Source: Nannocystis sp. RBIL2 (GTDB lineage Bacteria > Myxococcota_A > Polyangia > Nannocystales > Nannocystaceae). From it: DNA of 64,000 bases. The DNA is taken from assembly GCF_026626745.1 (NCBI RefSeq), contig NZ_JAPNJW010000001.1, forward strand, positions 2,836,001 to 2,900,000, written 5' to 3'. Made by a program: the position numbers and the translations under genes. Shown here piece after piece: positions 51,630 to 60,650 of this stretch. The notes beneath the pieces were generated by a model. That model had not been told where the DNA came from, did not search any database, and saw only the letters and a list, made by a program, of their open reading frames with translations. The first letter of the stretch is position 1; the number at the start of each line of letters is the position of its first letter.

Positions 51630-52544
51630 TTACGCGGCGGTGCCGAGGTGGTCCAATTCTCGGCGCTTGCGTCGGAGCTCTCGGGCTGCCTCGAGCTTGC
51701 GATCGCGGCCGGCCCAGATCTCGGTCTCGCGTCCGAGGAGTTTGTCGCGCGGGCTGACGTAGCCGATCGCGCTGTGAAGGCGGTGGTTGTTGTAGTGGTC
51801 GATGCGGGTGGCGATGGTGGCGTGGGCGCCGTCGGGCGTGACGGCGTGGATGGTGTTCTTGTCGAGGGTCCGGTGATACCGCTCGATCTTGCCGTTGGCC
51901 TGCGGGTAGTTCACCGAGGTCCGGACGTGGGTCAGGCCGGCGAGGTCGATGAAGCGGCGGAAGTCGCCGGCGATGAACTGCGAGCCGTTATCGGAGATGA
52001 CCCGCGGGTGAGCGCCAGGGTGGGCCTCGAGGGCACGCTGGAGGATGAGCTCGACGTCGGCCTCGGTCATGCGATCGAGGAACTCCCAGTGCACGACGTA
52101 TCGGCTGTAGCCGTCGAGGACGGAGCACAGGTAGTAGTAGACGCGGGCGATGGTGATGACGGCGATGTCGATGTGCCAGTGCACGTGCGGGCCGAGGGGC
52201 TGGACGAAGCCGGTGCCCTTCTTGCTCGGCTTCGGTCGATGACGATCGAGGCGACCGGCCGCCCGCAGGACGCGGTAGGCGGTCGCAGGGCTGACGGCGA
52301 CGACGTCGTCGTCGAGCATCATGAAGGTCAGCCGGCGGTAGCCCTCGAGCGGGTGCGCATCGAAGTAGTCGACAATCGCCTGGCGCTCCCACGGCTCGAT
52401 CCAGTGGTCGCGCGGGGTCTTGCCGTTGTGCTCGTTGAGCTTGCCGTATCGCCGGCGCCACTCGTAGAACTTGGCGCGGGCGATGCCCAGCCACCCCACA
52501 AACTTCACGAGCGGCACCTCTGTCTTTTCGGACAGCCGATGCAC
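51630..52544 (-). CDS. IS3 transposase OrfB (copy 3)
   Basis: 304 residues, same protein as OrfB of copy 1 with intact DDE triad. Probably the active source copy given its clean target duplication (inference). Confidence 0.9.
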   Translation of the reverse strand: MHRLSEKTEVPLVKFVGWLGIARAKFYEWRRRYGKLNEHNGKTPRDHWIEPWERQAIVDYFDAHPLEGYRRLTFMMLDDDVVAVSPATAYRVLRAAGRLDRHRPKPSKKGTGFVQPLGPHVHWHIDIAVITIARVYYYLCSVLDGYSRYVVHWEFLDRMTEADVELILQRALEAHPGAHPRVISDNGSQFIAGDFRRFIDLAGLTHVRTSVNYPQANGKIERYHRTLDKNTIHAVTPDGAHATIATRIDHYNNHRLHSAIGYVSPRDKLLGRETEIWAGRDRKLEAARELRRKRRELDHLGTAA

Positions 52545-52591
52545 GAAGTCGACGACCTGGTCGCGCTCGTCGTGGGGAACCCAGCGGTCCG

Positions 52592-52915
52592 TCAGGGCTC
52601 CCCAACAGATTTTTTTGTGCGGACGAGCTCCTCGGTCACCTCGGCGATCACCTCGTCCTTGCGGGCCAGACGGGCCCTTAGCCGCTCGTTCTCCGCGAGC
52701 AGCTCCTGCTCCCGGCTGGTCTCGACGCGCTTGCGAGATTCCCCGAAGGCCGCCGCGCCGTGCTCGAACAGGTGGCGCTGCCAGCCGTAGAAGACGCTCG
52801 GCTGCAGCTCGGCGCCCTCGCAGACCTCCGACACCGGCACCTTCTCGAGGTGGTGTCGACGCAGCAGGTTGATTTTCTGGTCAGGGGTGTGGTGACGACG
52901 TGTCTTCTTGCTCAT
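52592..52915 (-). CDS. IS3 transposase OrfA (copy 3)
   Basis: 107 residues from ATG 52915, same protein as copy 1. The AAAAAAA frameshift site is retained. Confidence 0.9.
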   Translation of the reverse strand: MSKKTRRHHTPDQKINLLRRHHLEKVPVSEVCEGAELQPSVFYGWQRHLFEHGAAAFGESRKRVETSREQELLAENERLRARLARKDEVIAEVTEELVRTKKSVGEP

Positions 52916-53273
52916 GGGCAATCCTTGCCCCGGCTCCTTCTACCAGGCCGGGGCGTGTCCCATTCCAGCTGAGCCAAAACAGATCGAAGCGAGCCTATGG
53001 TCCCGCGAGTGCCTCGGGCGCCTACGGATCGGCTCGCTCGCCGAACTACGTCGGCGAACATCTCTCTGGAACTCCGATGCCCATCGGCGACGCCGCAAGA
53101 TCACCTGGCGGTTCACCAAAGAGCAGGCTCGATCCGTGTTCAGGCTCCAGCAGATCACTACGCCACGGTCGCGGCACTAGTGCCGGGCCCGGGGTCGTAT
53201 CGATCTGGTCGAGCTTGAACACGGAGTAATCGTTCGACAAAGCGCGTCGTGACGCCCGAGCGGGGCAGCGCGC

Positions 53274-53849
53274 TCAGCGAGACGCGATTCCGCCGAGGAA
53301 CACGTCCACCAGGTGCGCGACGCGCGACTTCGACGACGCGCTCTGTTCGCTCGCGAGCGAGATGGCCGTCGCCACGCACACGAGGTCCTCGAACGTGACG
53401 TCGCGACGGATGACTCCGGCCTTCTGCGCACGTCGAACGAGCCGCCGCCCTTCATCGCTCGTCGCGTGGCAGCCCGGCGTGTCGGTCTGAAGCACAGTCC
53501 CGAGCGAGCCTGCGATCCCTCGGTAGACGTTCGTGTGGAGCACGAGCTGTTCGAGGTAGGCGCGCACGGACTCCGTTGGTGTGAGCTCGCCGTCGCGCGC
53601 ACGACTCGCCTCGGCGAGCTCCAGGAAGCGCGCGCTGTACGCCGCCCCGAGGAGCGCCTCGCGCGTCGGGAAGCGCCGATAGAGGGTGCCGATGCCCACG
53701 TTCGCGCGCTTGGCCACGTCCTCGAGCGAGACGTTCGCCCCGTGCTCGAGGAACATTTCCTCGGCTGCCGCGAGGATGCGTTCGCGGTTCAGCTGGGCGT
53801 CGGCGCGAAGCAAGACTTCGCCGGTTCTTGAGGATTTCTTCTTCGCCAC
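53274..53849 (-). CDS. TetR-family transcriptional regulator
   Basis: 191 residues from GTG 53849 (VAKKKSSRTGEVLLRADAQL); an upstream start at 53888 would overlap the operator. The N-terminal HTH is RERILAAAEEMFLEHGANVS and LEDVAKRANVGIGTLYRRFP. The C-terminal ligand domain is of the AcrR/TetR_C type. It is divergent from the SDR gene at 53925 with two palindromic operators between. Confidence 0.9.
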   Translation of the reverse strand: MAKKKSSRTGEVLLRADAQLNRERILAAAEEMFLEHGANVSLEDVAKRANVGIGTLYRRFPTREALLGAAYSARFLELAEASRARDGELTPTESVRAYLEQLVLHTNVYRGIAGSLGTVLQTDTPGCHATSDEGRRLVRRAQKAGVIRRDVTFEDLVCVATAISLASEQSASSKSRVAHLVDVFLGGIASR

Positions 53850-53866
53850 TTGCAACTGGAGGATGC

Positions 53867-53906
53867 CTCCACTATACAAGTGGAGCAACCCTCCACTTTG
53901 TGGAGG
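53867..53906. promoter_or_regulatory. Two palindromic operators in the TetR/SDR divergent promoter
   Basis: CTCCACT-ataca-AGTGGAG at 53867-53885 and CCTCCAC-ttt-GTGGAGG at 53890-53906. The first contains TATACA, which could be a -10 box. Both share the CTCCAC/GTGGAG half-site and are probably the TetR target (inference). Confidence 0.75.
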
Positions 53907-53924
53907 AGGAAAGGAGCCTCTCCG

Positions 53925-54668
53925 ATGACGAAGCGATTCGAGAACAAGGTTGTGGTGATCACGGGCGGCAGCGAGGGCATCGGCCTAGCGACTGCCAAGC
54001 TCTTCGCGGCCGAGGGCGCGCACGTGTACGTGACCGCCCGGCGTCAGGATCGGCTGGACGAAGCCGTGAACGAGATCGGCCAGGGCGCGGTCGGCGTCCA
54101 GGGCGATGCCGCGAAGCTCGCCGATCTCGACCGGCTCTACGAGCGCATCGAGCGTGACCACGGTCGGGTCGACGTCGTGTTCGCGAACGCGGGCATCTCC
54201 GAGAGCGGGCCGATCGGCGGGCTCGAAGAGGCACACTTCGATCGCGTGTTCGAAACGAACGTCAAGGGCACGGTCTTCACCGTGCAGAAGGCGCTGCCGC
54301 TGATGAAGGCCGGAGGCTCGGTGATCCTCGCGGGCTCGGGCGCGGGCAGCAAAGGACTCCCCGCTCTCTCAATCTACAGCGCCACGAAGGCGGCAATCCG
54401 TTCTTTCGCGAGGACGTGGACGACCGACCTCAAGACCCGCGGCATCCGTGTGAACGTGGTCTCCGCCGGGATGATCATGACCCCGGGCATGCAGAAGTAC
54501 CTCCAGCATACCCCAGGCGCGGAGGCGGCCATCAAGGCGATGACGCCGCTCGACCGACTCGGTACGCCCGACGAGGTTGGTAAGGCCGTCCTCTACCTCG
54601 CGTCGGACGACGCCAGCTTCGTCGCCGGTGTTGAGTTGTTCGTCGACGGCGGCGTGCTCGCGGCTTGA
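53925..54668 (+). CDS. SDR-family oxidoreductase
   Basis: 247 residues from ATG 53925 (MTKRFENKVVVITGGSEGIG), preceded by GGAAAGGAG. NAD(P) loop TGGSEGIG, NAG (DVVFANAGISESG), the catalytic Ser region (VILAGSGAGSKG) and the YxxxK site (LSIYSATKAAIRSF). The C-terminus VAGVELFVDGGVLAA is typical of classical SDRs. Acts on small alcohols or ketones, substrate unknown; regulated by the divergent TetR. Confidence 0.92.
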   Translation: MTKRFENKVVVITGGSEGIGLATAKLFAAEGAHVYVTARRQDRLDEAVNEIGQGAVGVQGDAAKLADLDRLYERIERDHGRVDVVFANAGISESGPIGGLEEAHFDRVFETNVKGTVFTVQKALPLMKAGGSVILAGSGAGSKGLPALSIYSATKAAIRSFARTWTTDLKTRGIRVNVVSAGMIMTPGMQKYLQHTPGAEAAIKAMTPLDRLGTPDEVGKAVLYLASDDASFVAGVELFVDGGVLAA

Positions 54669-54741
54669 CCGTCAGTGGACGGAGCGCCTTCCGCGTGGCG
54701 GCTGCAACGCCGAGTCGGGGGTGCGCTCGAGGCGGAAGGGC

Positions 54742-55461
54742 TCACTCGGGCATGCGAAGACCCTGGGCGGTTATGTGACGCTTCCAGCGTGCGCGAAGAT
54801 CGGTCTGGCTGCAGTCGATGCGCTCGTCGATGAACTGCGCAGCGACGATCCGGTCGGTGCGGAAGTGGCGAAATCCCTGGCGTAGCTCGCACCACCCCGC
54901 GACGAGACGCACTGTCTCGGCGTACCCGACGACGACCGGCCAGATGGTGCGCTCGGTCTCCTCGTTTCGCTCGTCGAGATAGCGAAGTCGGACCTTGCGT
55001 CCGGTGCGAATCCAGAGGCGAAGCTTCGTGAGGTCGATGCCATCGGTCGTCGCGGAGAGCGGCGCGGGCGCGCTGACCGACGGCTCGATGAGGAAGGCTC
55101 GCAGTCGCTCGGGCACGCTCTGCGTGATCTTCGCGAGGAGGTCGCGAGCGGCGTTTGCGAGCACGGGGTCGCCACGCATCGCCACCCACTGGGCACCGAG
55201 GACGGCCGCCTCGAGCTCGTCGGGCGTGAGCATCAGCGGCGGCATGTCGAACTGGCGATCGAGCACATACCCGAGCCCGGCTTCGCCACGAATCGGCACC
55301 TGCTGCGCCATCAACTCAGCGATGTCGCGGTAGACCGAGCGCTTCGAGGTCTCGAGTTCACCCGCGAGCGTCTCGGCGGTCACGGGGCGCTTCGCCCGCC
55401 TCAGGAGTTGGATGATCCGAAAGAGCCGGTCAGCGCGTCGCATGTTCGCTGCTGCCATCAT
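54742..55461 (-). CDS. YafY-type WYL-domain transcriptional regulator
   Basis: 239 residues from ATG 55461 (MMAAANMRRADRLFRIIQLL). HTH_11 at RPVTAETLAGELETSKRSVY and a WYL domain (GRKVRLRYLDERNEETERTI; PVVVGYAETVRLVAGWCELR; FRHFRTDRI) with the WCELR form of the WYL motif. It is divergent from the VOC gene at 55521, which it probably controls. Confidence 0.9.
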   Translation of the reverse strand: MMAAANMRRADRLFRIIQLLRRAKRPVTAETLAGELETSKRSVYRDIAELMAQQVPIRGEAGLGYVLDRQFDMPPLMLTPDELEAAVLGAQWVAMRGDPVLANAARDLLAKITQSVPERLRAFLIEPSVSAPAPLSATTDGIDLTKLRLWIRTGRKVRLRYLDERNEETERTIWPVVVGYAETVRLVAGWCELRQGFRHFRTDRIVAAQFIDERIDCSQTDLRARWKRHITAQGLRMPE

Positions 55462-55520
55462 GCTGTCAGCAGCACCGCGCTACAAGTCTTGCTCGTACGC
55501 CAACAACGAAGGAGCAAGAC

Positions 55521-55916
55521 ATGAACCTGGTCTCGATTCGAATCATCACGAAGGACGTGAAGCGCTTGGTGCAGTTCTACGAACGGGCGGTGACGCCGGC
55601 GAGGTGGCTCACCGAGGAGTTCGCCGAGGTGGCGACGCCGACCTGCACGATCGCTATCGGCAGCGAACGCACGATGACGATGTTCGGCGCAGGAGCCGCG
55701 AGTGGCGCGAACAACCACTCGGTCATTCTCGAGTTCCGGGTGGACGACGTCGACAAGGAATACGAGCGCCTCGAGGGAGTCCTCCGCGAGGTCGTGCAGG
55801 AGCCGGTGACGCAGCCGTGGGGCAATCGCTCGCTCTTGTTTCGAGATCCCGACGGCAACCTGGTCAACTTCTTCACGCCGGTCAGCACGGAGGCGCGCGC
55901 GCGATACGGGCTGTGA
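55521..55916 (+). CDS. VOC-family (glyoxalase-like) protein
   Basis: 131 residues from ATG 55521, preceded by AAGGAGCAAGAC. Two beta-alpha-beta-beta-beta modules (VSIRIITKDVKRLVQFYERA; NNHSVILEFRVDDVDKEYER) and the end SLLFRDPDGNLVNFFTPV, which is the usual metal-ligand (Glu) and final strand region. A dioxygenase, lyase or resistance protein of small size; the substrate is unknown. Confidence 0.9.
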   Translation: MNLVSIRIITKDVKRLVQFYERAVTPARWLTEEFAEVATPTCTIAIGSERTMTMFGAGAASGANNHSVILEFRVDDVDKEYERLEGVLREVVQEPVTQPWGNRSLLFRDPDGNLVNFFTPVSTEARARYGL

Positions 55917-56099
55917 ACGGAGCCCGTCAATGACGGTGCTGCTCAGGTTTAGTGAATGTGAGAGTTCGCCGGAGGTGGCATTGCCCGCGAGGGCAGTTTA
56001 TGCCGACCTCCGGCCGCGCGCGGGGCTCGTGGTCGGGCGAAATCGGGAACGACCGGAGCATCGGCCGGAGGTGACGGCTACACCTGCGCCTGGGGCCGC

Positions 56100-56126
56100 T
56101 ATGGACATGCCCGATGCGACATGTCC
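56100..56126. repeat. GGACATG/GACATGTCC repeat pair
   Basis: TGGACATGCCCGATGCGACA followed by TGTCC gives a half-site (56103-56109) and GACATGTCC (56118-56126). Another member of the palindrome family, in the gap before the subtilase remnant. Confidence 0.5.
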
Positions 56127-56155
56127 TTTCGGCGCGGTGACCCCGCGGGCCCGGC

Positions 56156-56560
56156 GTGACGTTCCGCGGCTGGCTGCTCGCCGCCGACCGCGCCTGGTAC
56201 GGCCTCGCCACCGCCACCTCGCGCACCGCCCACGCCACGCTCGACGCGGCGCTCGCCGACCTCACCGCCTTCATGCTGTTCGACGAGGAGCTGCGGGCGA
56301 CCCCGTTCGTGCGCCTGCTCGCCGTCGATCACGGCGTCGTCCACGACATCGACCTCGCCCCGCACGTCCACCTCGACAACGGCCAGGGCCGCCTCACCTT
56401 CGCCGATCCAGCCGGCTGCACCGCGCTCTACGTCGCCGGCGATCCGACCGATCGCTGGCTTCCCCCCCCTGCCCGCTCGTCGGTGATACGCCGCCGACGG
56501 CCTCGGCGATCACACCATGTCCGGCATCGGTCTGGTCGCGCCGGGTGACGCCATTCGCCT
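56156..56560 (+). CDS. Uncertain hypothetical ORF
   Basis: From GTG 56156 the codons up to about 56460 look real (FRGWLLAADRAWYGLATATS, LADLTAFMLFDEELRATPFV, LLAVDHGVVHDIDLAPHVHL), after which the frame becomes arginine-rich and meaningless. No family was recognised. It may be the 5' part of a gene whose 3' end was replaced by the subtilase remnant. Confidence 0.4.
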
Positions 56561-56745
56561 GCCCAGCACGCTCGGTCCACCGGCCAGGTACGTGGTCGAC
56601 GCTTAGCCCCAACAGCTCCGACACCTCGTTCGCCGCCCCGGTGGTGACCGGCGGCGCCGCGCTGTTCATCGACGCCGCCATCCGCAACGGCTTCCCGATC
56701 TCCTCGCGCCTCACCACCAACAATGCATGCTCACGGGACGCGTGA
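56495..56745 (+). pseudogene. Subtilisin-like (S8) protease C-terminal remnant
   Basis: In two frames: GDHTMSGIGLVAPGDAIRLP, then a stop (TAG about 56605), then NSSDTSFAAPVVTGGAALFI and DAAIRNGFPISS. TSFAAPVVTGGAAL is the S8 Ser-motif region with the usual Gly before Thr-Ser changed to Asp. Two frames and a stop show it is dead. Confidence 0.65.
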
Positions 56746-57055
56746 CCGCGGGCGCGGCAACGACCTGAAGCGGCGTGGAGGCGATGGCGCGGCCGAGCTC
56801 TGCCACGCTGGCAGCGCGGCGGTGAGCTACGCCCATGACGGCCAGATCCTGATCGATACCGTCGTCGCGGCTCCGATGAGTGAGGTGTGCGGGCAGAAGC
56901 TCGTCGTCGTGGTCACCTTCGCCGCCGACGCACCCGACTTCGCATTCGTCAGCCTCAGATCCGGCCGACACCAGCACCGGTCCGTGACCGGTACTGCGCC
57001 GAGCATGACGAGCGCGGGGCTGAAGACGATTCGCCGCAGCGTGGTCGGCGAGCGC

Positions 57056-58303
57056 TCAGGGCTCGTCTTCGCCGGTCTCGCTGTCGACGCCGCGCATGGA
57101 GAGCAGCCACGCCTCCCGGCGCGCGCGGGCGCCGTCGCGCGAGTCCTTGGCGCTCGGGCGGGGTTCGACCCATCCGCGTCGCTCGAGGGTCTCGGCGCGG
57201 CCGGGTCGACAGAGGGCCTCGTTCGGACCGCAGAGGAGGCGGACGTGGATGTGGCCCTTGTGGCCGCGCGCGTGCTGGATGATGGACTCCCACTTCTTGC
57301 CCTTGCGCGGCCAGTGGATGATGGGCGCCAGCTCCTCGGGGGTCTTGCCGTCCCAGCGCGCGGCCCAGTAGAGGTGCTCTTGCAGGCGCTCGTCGAGGAA
57401 GATGACCGAGACCTGGCCGGTGTCGAGGAAGGCCTTGATCAGCTCCCAGAGGGCCGGCCAGTCGACGGCCTCGGCGGTCGGGTAGGTCTCGAGCGGGATG
57501 GTCGGCAACAGCGGCAGACGAATGTCGATGTCGAGGCCGGTGCGGTGCGATTTGTGCGGCCTGAATTTGCCGCCCTTGCGGCGGCTGACGGTGCCGACGA
57601 AGACCTCGCCGTCGTAGCCGCTGTCGACCCGGAGGCGCGTGAAGGCCTCGATCATCGTCGCGAGGGTGTGCGAGCTGGCCCACATCTCGTCCTTCTTGCC
57701 GCGCTTCCACAGCGGCGAGAGCGGGACGAGGATCCCGCGGATCAGCCGTCCGCCCGACGGATAGCCGCGACTCACGGCGTCCTTGCGAAATTCGAGCGGC
57801 GGCGGGGGCTCGCCGCGCCGACAATGGACGGTCCGCGGGGCGCCGGGATCGGTCCAGATCGCCAGGGTCATCCCGGGCTCGAGCGAGCCGGTCTTCTTCC
57901 AATTCCAGGCCCGGAGGTCGTCGAGGTTGACGCGGTGACGGATCGCCACCTCGCCCCAGTCATCGCCCGGCTCGGCGGTGTACGTGATCCGCTCCCGCGG
58001 CGGCGGCACCCGGTCGGTGAGCACCTTGAGCCGATTGCCCGAGCGCACGCGGGCCCGCACGCCCTCGAGCTCGTTCCACTCGACCAGCGCCTCACGGGTC
58101 ACGCCGTAGCGGACGCCGATCTGCCACAGGGTCTCGCGCGGCCGGACGGCATGGTCGATCCACTCGGGCTCCTCGAGGAACCTGGTCTGCTCGAGCAAGC
58201 GGGCGCACGCCGGATCGCCGGCGACCGTGGCGGTCACGGGCGCGTCCGGATTGGCGCCCCCGACCACGATGAGGGCCAGCAGGGCGGTGAGAGCCCCCGA
58301 CAT
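57056..58303 (-). CDS. LysM-containing penicillin-insensitive murein endopeptidase (MepA-like)
   Basis: 415 residues from ATG 58303 (MSGALTALLALIVVGGA, signal peptide). Two LysM domains (HAVRPRETLWQIGVRYGVTR; YTAEPGDDWGEVAIRHRVNL) lead to an M74/MepA-type catalytic domain: HKSHRTGLDIDIRLPLLP (HxxGxDxD) and ARGHKGHIHVRLLCGP (HxH). These zinc ligands are those of D-Ala-meso-DAP endopeptidases that cut peptidoglycan cross-links. A likely periplasmic cell-wall enzyme. An upstream start at 58342 is unlikely because it would move the signal peptide inside. Confidence 0.93.
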   Translation of the reverse strand: MSGALTALLALIVVGGANPDAPVTATVAGDPACARLLEQTRFLEEPEWIDHAVRPRETLWQIGVRYGVTREALVEWNELEGVRARVRSGNRLKVLTDRVPPPRERITYTAEPGDDWGEVAIRHRVNLDDLRAWNWKKTGSLEPGMTLAIWTDPGAPRTVHCRRGEPPPPLEFRKDAVSRGYPSGGRLIRGILVPLSPLWKRGKKDEMWASSHTLATMIEAFTRLRVDSGYDGEVFVGTVSRRKGGKFRPHKSHRTGLDIDIRLPLLPTIPLETYPTAEAVDWPALWELIKAFLDTGQVSVIFLDERLQEHLYWAARWDGKTPEELAPIIHWPRKGKKWESIIQHARGHKGHIHVRLLCGPNEALCRPGRAETLERRGWVEPRPSAKDSRDGARARREAWLLSMRGVDSETGEDEP

Positions 58304-58914
58304 TCCAGACGGCACGTTAGCCCCGATCGCGGCGCGCAGCAAAATTTGTGCGGCGCCGCGGCGGACGCCGCGAACGACTCACGATCGCAGGCGAGGAGCG
58401 GGGCGCGCGGCTGTCGGTCACCGGCGGCGGTACGCGCGGGTGCCGGTTACACGCACACGCGCCCGCCCTGCCAGTCGGTGCGGAGCACGGGTGGGCGTCG
58501 TCGCAGACGGCGAAGCAGGCGTTGCTGGGGAATGCATGCACATGTCCATCAGGGCATGGCGGAGCGAACAGGGGCTTCGACGGCGATCGTGAGGAGCGCG
58601 AGCTCGACGACGTGCGGTCGTCGGCCTCCCAATTTTGCCGGTGCTCGGCCTGAAGATCAGCTTCTGACCGCTCACGCTCGCGTGGACTTGCTCATGCGCG
58701 AGCGAGACCGCCAAAACCGCTGTCCGTCGCCCTCGCACGATCACGCCCATCGTCCCGCTTGGTGAAATGAGGTCGAGGTTGACCAGGTCGAGCCACCGTG
58801 CTCGTTCTCCCGCCTCGTTTCGCCAACGACGCTGACCGCGAGCCAACGACGTTGGCGGCGTCCTCTCGAGATTCTCGGCACTTGCGCCGGCACGCATGAT
58901 GCTCGTTTCTTCCC
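58304..58914. other. Intergenic region
   Basis: No gene recognised. ACATGTCC with a nearby GGGCATGG at 58540-58560 belongs to the short palindrome family. The lipoprotein gene starts at 58915. Confidence 0.45.
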
Positions 58915-60465
58915 ATGCGCTCCTGCCCGTGGTCGTTCGGCCTTCTCGCGCTCGTCGCCTGCGAGTCGGCCGGCATCGTCGTCCCCGACCCTGACAGCGC
59001 GACTGAGGGCGCCTGGCAGACGCTGGCGTGCATCGAGCGGCGCAAGCTCGACGTCTTACTGGTCGTCGAGGATTCGCCGGCGATGGCCGAGGAACAGCCG
59101 CAGATCGCCGAGGCCGCGCGCGTGCTCGTCGAGGTCCTCGAGGCCGACCAGAACACCGACTACCGCATCGCCGTGACGAGCACTCACGTCAACGGGCCGC
59201 ACTGCCTCACGCGCCCGGGCGATGGCACTTTGAGGTCGACCTCGTGCCGCGCGCGGCTGACCGGCTTCGCGGACGACGGCGTGTGCCTCGCCGAATGTCC
59301 ACTCGACGGCTCGCTCGTCGACAGGCCGTGGCTCGAGAGCATCTCCGGGCGCACCAACCTCGAAGGCGGCGTCGACCTCGGCGACGCCGCCGCCTGCCTC
59401 GTAATCCAGGGGCTCGGCGGGTGCGATTTCCCGTCCCCCCTGGCCGCGATGGAACTGGCGCTGACGCGCGCCCTCGACCCCGCCGACCCCGCGTACGGGT
59501 TCCTGCGCTCCGACGCCCAGCTCGCCGTCGCGTTTATCGGCGTGACCGCCGACTGCTCCGTCGCCCCCGCGCACGTTGGCATCTTCGACCCGGACGGCGA
59601 CCGTCGGTTCTGGAGCGACCCGACCCAGCCGACCCCCGGCGTGTGCTGGAACGCCGGCGTCCGCTGCAGCGGCACGGCGCCCGAATTCAGCACCTGCGCC
59701 CCTGAGTCATGGGACATGTCCGGAGAACCAGGCGCTTCCGCCGGCAACGCTGTGCTGCTGCCGGTCGAACGCACCGTCGCGCTGCTCGACGCGCTGGTGC
59801 AGACCGGGTCCACCGCCGGGGTCGTCGTCACCGCCCGCGGCGGCGTGCCCGTCGGCTACGATACCGGCGGCGTCGTCATTAGGTACTCGACCTCGTGTAC
59901 GCCCGACACGACGACCGCTGACGGCATCTGCCCCGGGTGTATGTCCGAGCACGGCGCCGGTACTCCGCCGGTGCGCGTCGCCGCCGTCGCGCAGGCCTTC
60001 GCCCCGGAGGGCGAGCCCGGTGTCGCGTCGATCTGCAGCGACGAGCCGGCGGGGCTGTGGGTGCCGCTGGCGAGCAGGTTGGAGGGGCAGATCAGGCCCG
60101 CGTGCGTCACGGCGTGCGTCGCCGACACCGATCCCGCGACCGCCGTGCTCGACCCCCGCTGCGAGGTCGTCGAGCTCGTGCACGGTGAGGAGCCGACCCC
60201 GGTGCCGCGCTGCGACACGCAGATCGTCGACGGCGAGGCGGTGTACACCGCCCCCGACGGACACGAGCTCTGCCACGCCATCTTGATTGACGCCGGTGGC
60301 CTGACCGCGGATTCGCTCGACAATCTCTCGCACGAGTGCGTCGACGCCGGCTACAACGCCGAACTCAGGCTGATCCGCACCGTGCAACCGCGCGACGACG
60401 CCTGCATATCACTGCGCTGCCAGCGCTCCGCGAACCCGGCGGTCGACTGCCCGTATCTCGATTGA
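58915..60465 (+). CDS. Secreted lipoprotein of the Nannocystis VWA-like, cysteine-rich family
   Basis: 516 residues from ATG 58915. The N-terminus MRSCPWSFGLLALVACESAG has a lipobox (LVAC). The strings RRKLDVLLVVEDSPAMAEEQ (a degenerate MIDAS-like DxS), EADQNTDYRIAVTSTHVNGP and AQLAVAFIGVTADC show the VWA-like core with many cysteines, including a final CISLRCQRSANPAVDCPYLD. Such proteins are numerous in this lineage, with unknown roles at the cell surface. A GGACATGTCC copy at 59712-59721 is inside the frame (translated DMSG). Confidence 0.82.
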   Translation: MRSCPWSFGLLALVACESAGIVVPDPDSATEGAWQTLACIERRKLDVLLVVEDSPAMAEEQPQIAEAARVLVEVLEADQNTDYRIAVTSTHVNGPHCLTRPGDGTLRSTSCRARLTGFADDGVCLAECPLDGSLVDRPWLESISGRTNLEGGVDLGDAAACLVIQGLGGCDFPSPLAAMELALTRALDPADPAYGFLRSDAQLAVAFIGVTADCSVAPAHVGIFDPDGDRRFWSDPTQPTPGVCWNAGVRCSGTAPEFSTCAPESWDMSGEPGASAGNAVLLPVERTVALLDALVQTGSTAGVVVTARGGVPVGYDTGGVVIRYSTSCTPDTTTADGICPGCMSEHGAGTPPVRVAAVAQAFAPEGEPGVASICSDEPAGLWVPLASRLEGQIRPACVTACVADTDPATAVLDPRCEVVELVHGEEPTPVPRCDTQIVDGEAVYTAPDGHELCHAILIDAGGLTADSLDNLSHECVDAGYNAELRLIRTVQPRDDACISLRCQRSANPAVDCPYLD

Positions 60466-60650
60466 GAGCTCCCCCCATGCGGGCCCGAATTCGAGGAGTT
60501 GTCTCGAAAACTGCCCAGATCGCGACAAAATCGAGACGAATTTTCGAGACGGCCGGGGGATCGCGCCGTCGCGCATCGGGCCCTGCACTGGCCTAGATCC
60601 CCCCGCCGGGCCAAGGTTTGTAGCCGGCGGCCGCCCGGCCGTCGAGACAT
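60466..60650 (+). repeat. Dispersed ~190-bp repeat, copy E
   Basis: GAGAGCTCCCCCCATGCGGG, then the arms GTCTCGAAAA (about 60500) and TTTTCGAGAC (about 60541), a perfect 10-bp inverted repeat with about 31 bp between, then GATCGCGCCGTCGCGCATCG and a GCCGGCGGCCGCCC tract. It begins directly at the stop of the lipoprotein gene, so it may act as its 3' region. Confidence 0.75.

Larger units (their letters stand above)
51550..52981 (-). mobile_element. IS3-family insertion sequence, copy 3 (1432 bp), in an IS630 transposase
   Basis: TATATTGGCTCAGC at one end and CCAAAACA at the other. GATC occurs at 51546-51549 and at 52982-52985, a 4-bp target duplication. It contains intact orfA and orfB. It is the only one of the three copies with a visible target duplication, so it gives the true ends of the element. 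Confidence 0.93.
50524..53179 (+). mobile_element. IS630-family element split by IS3 copy 3
   Basis: The left end TAGTGCTTCGACCGTAGCTT and the right end read inward TAGTGCCGCGACCGTGGCGT form terminal inverted repeats of about 28 bp. Without the 1432-bp IS3 and its 4-bp duplication the element is about 1.2 kb. The right end of a second IS630 copy abuts at the same TA (50524-50525), a tandem arrangement typical of TA-targeting IS630 elements. Confidence 0.85.
51067..53180 (+). pseudogene. IS630 transposase, DDE frame, interrupted by IS3 copy 3
   Basis: The first part (51067-51549) has VVALDERPVVLRDAARPGRP, LVMDNLNTHCQNSLC and YTPKHGSWLNPAEI, that is DDE with the last acidic residue at NPAEI. 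The IS3 insertion follows, and the frame resumes at 52982 with EASLWSRECLGRLRIGSLAE, HRRRRKITWRFTKEQARSVF and ends RSRH. With the IS3 removed the protein is complete. Confidence 0.85.
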
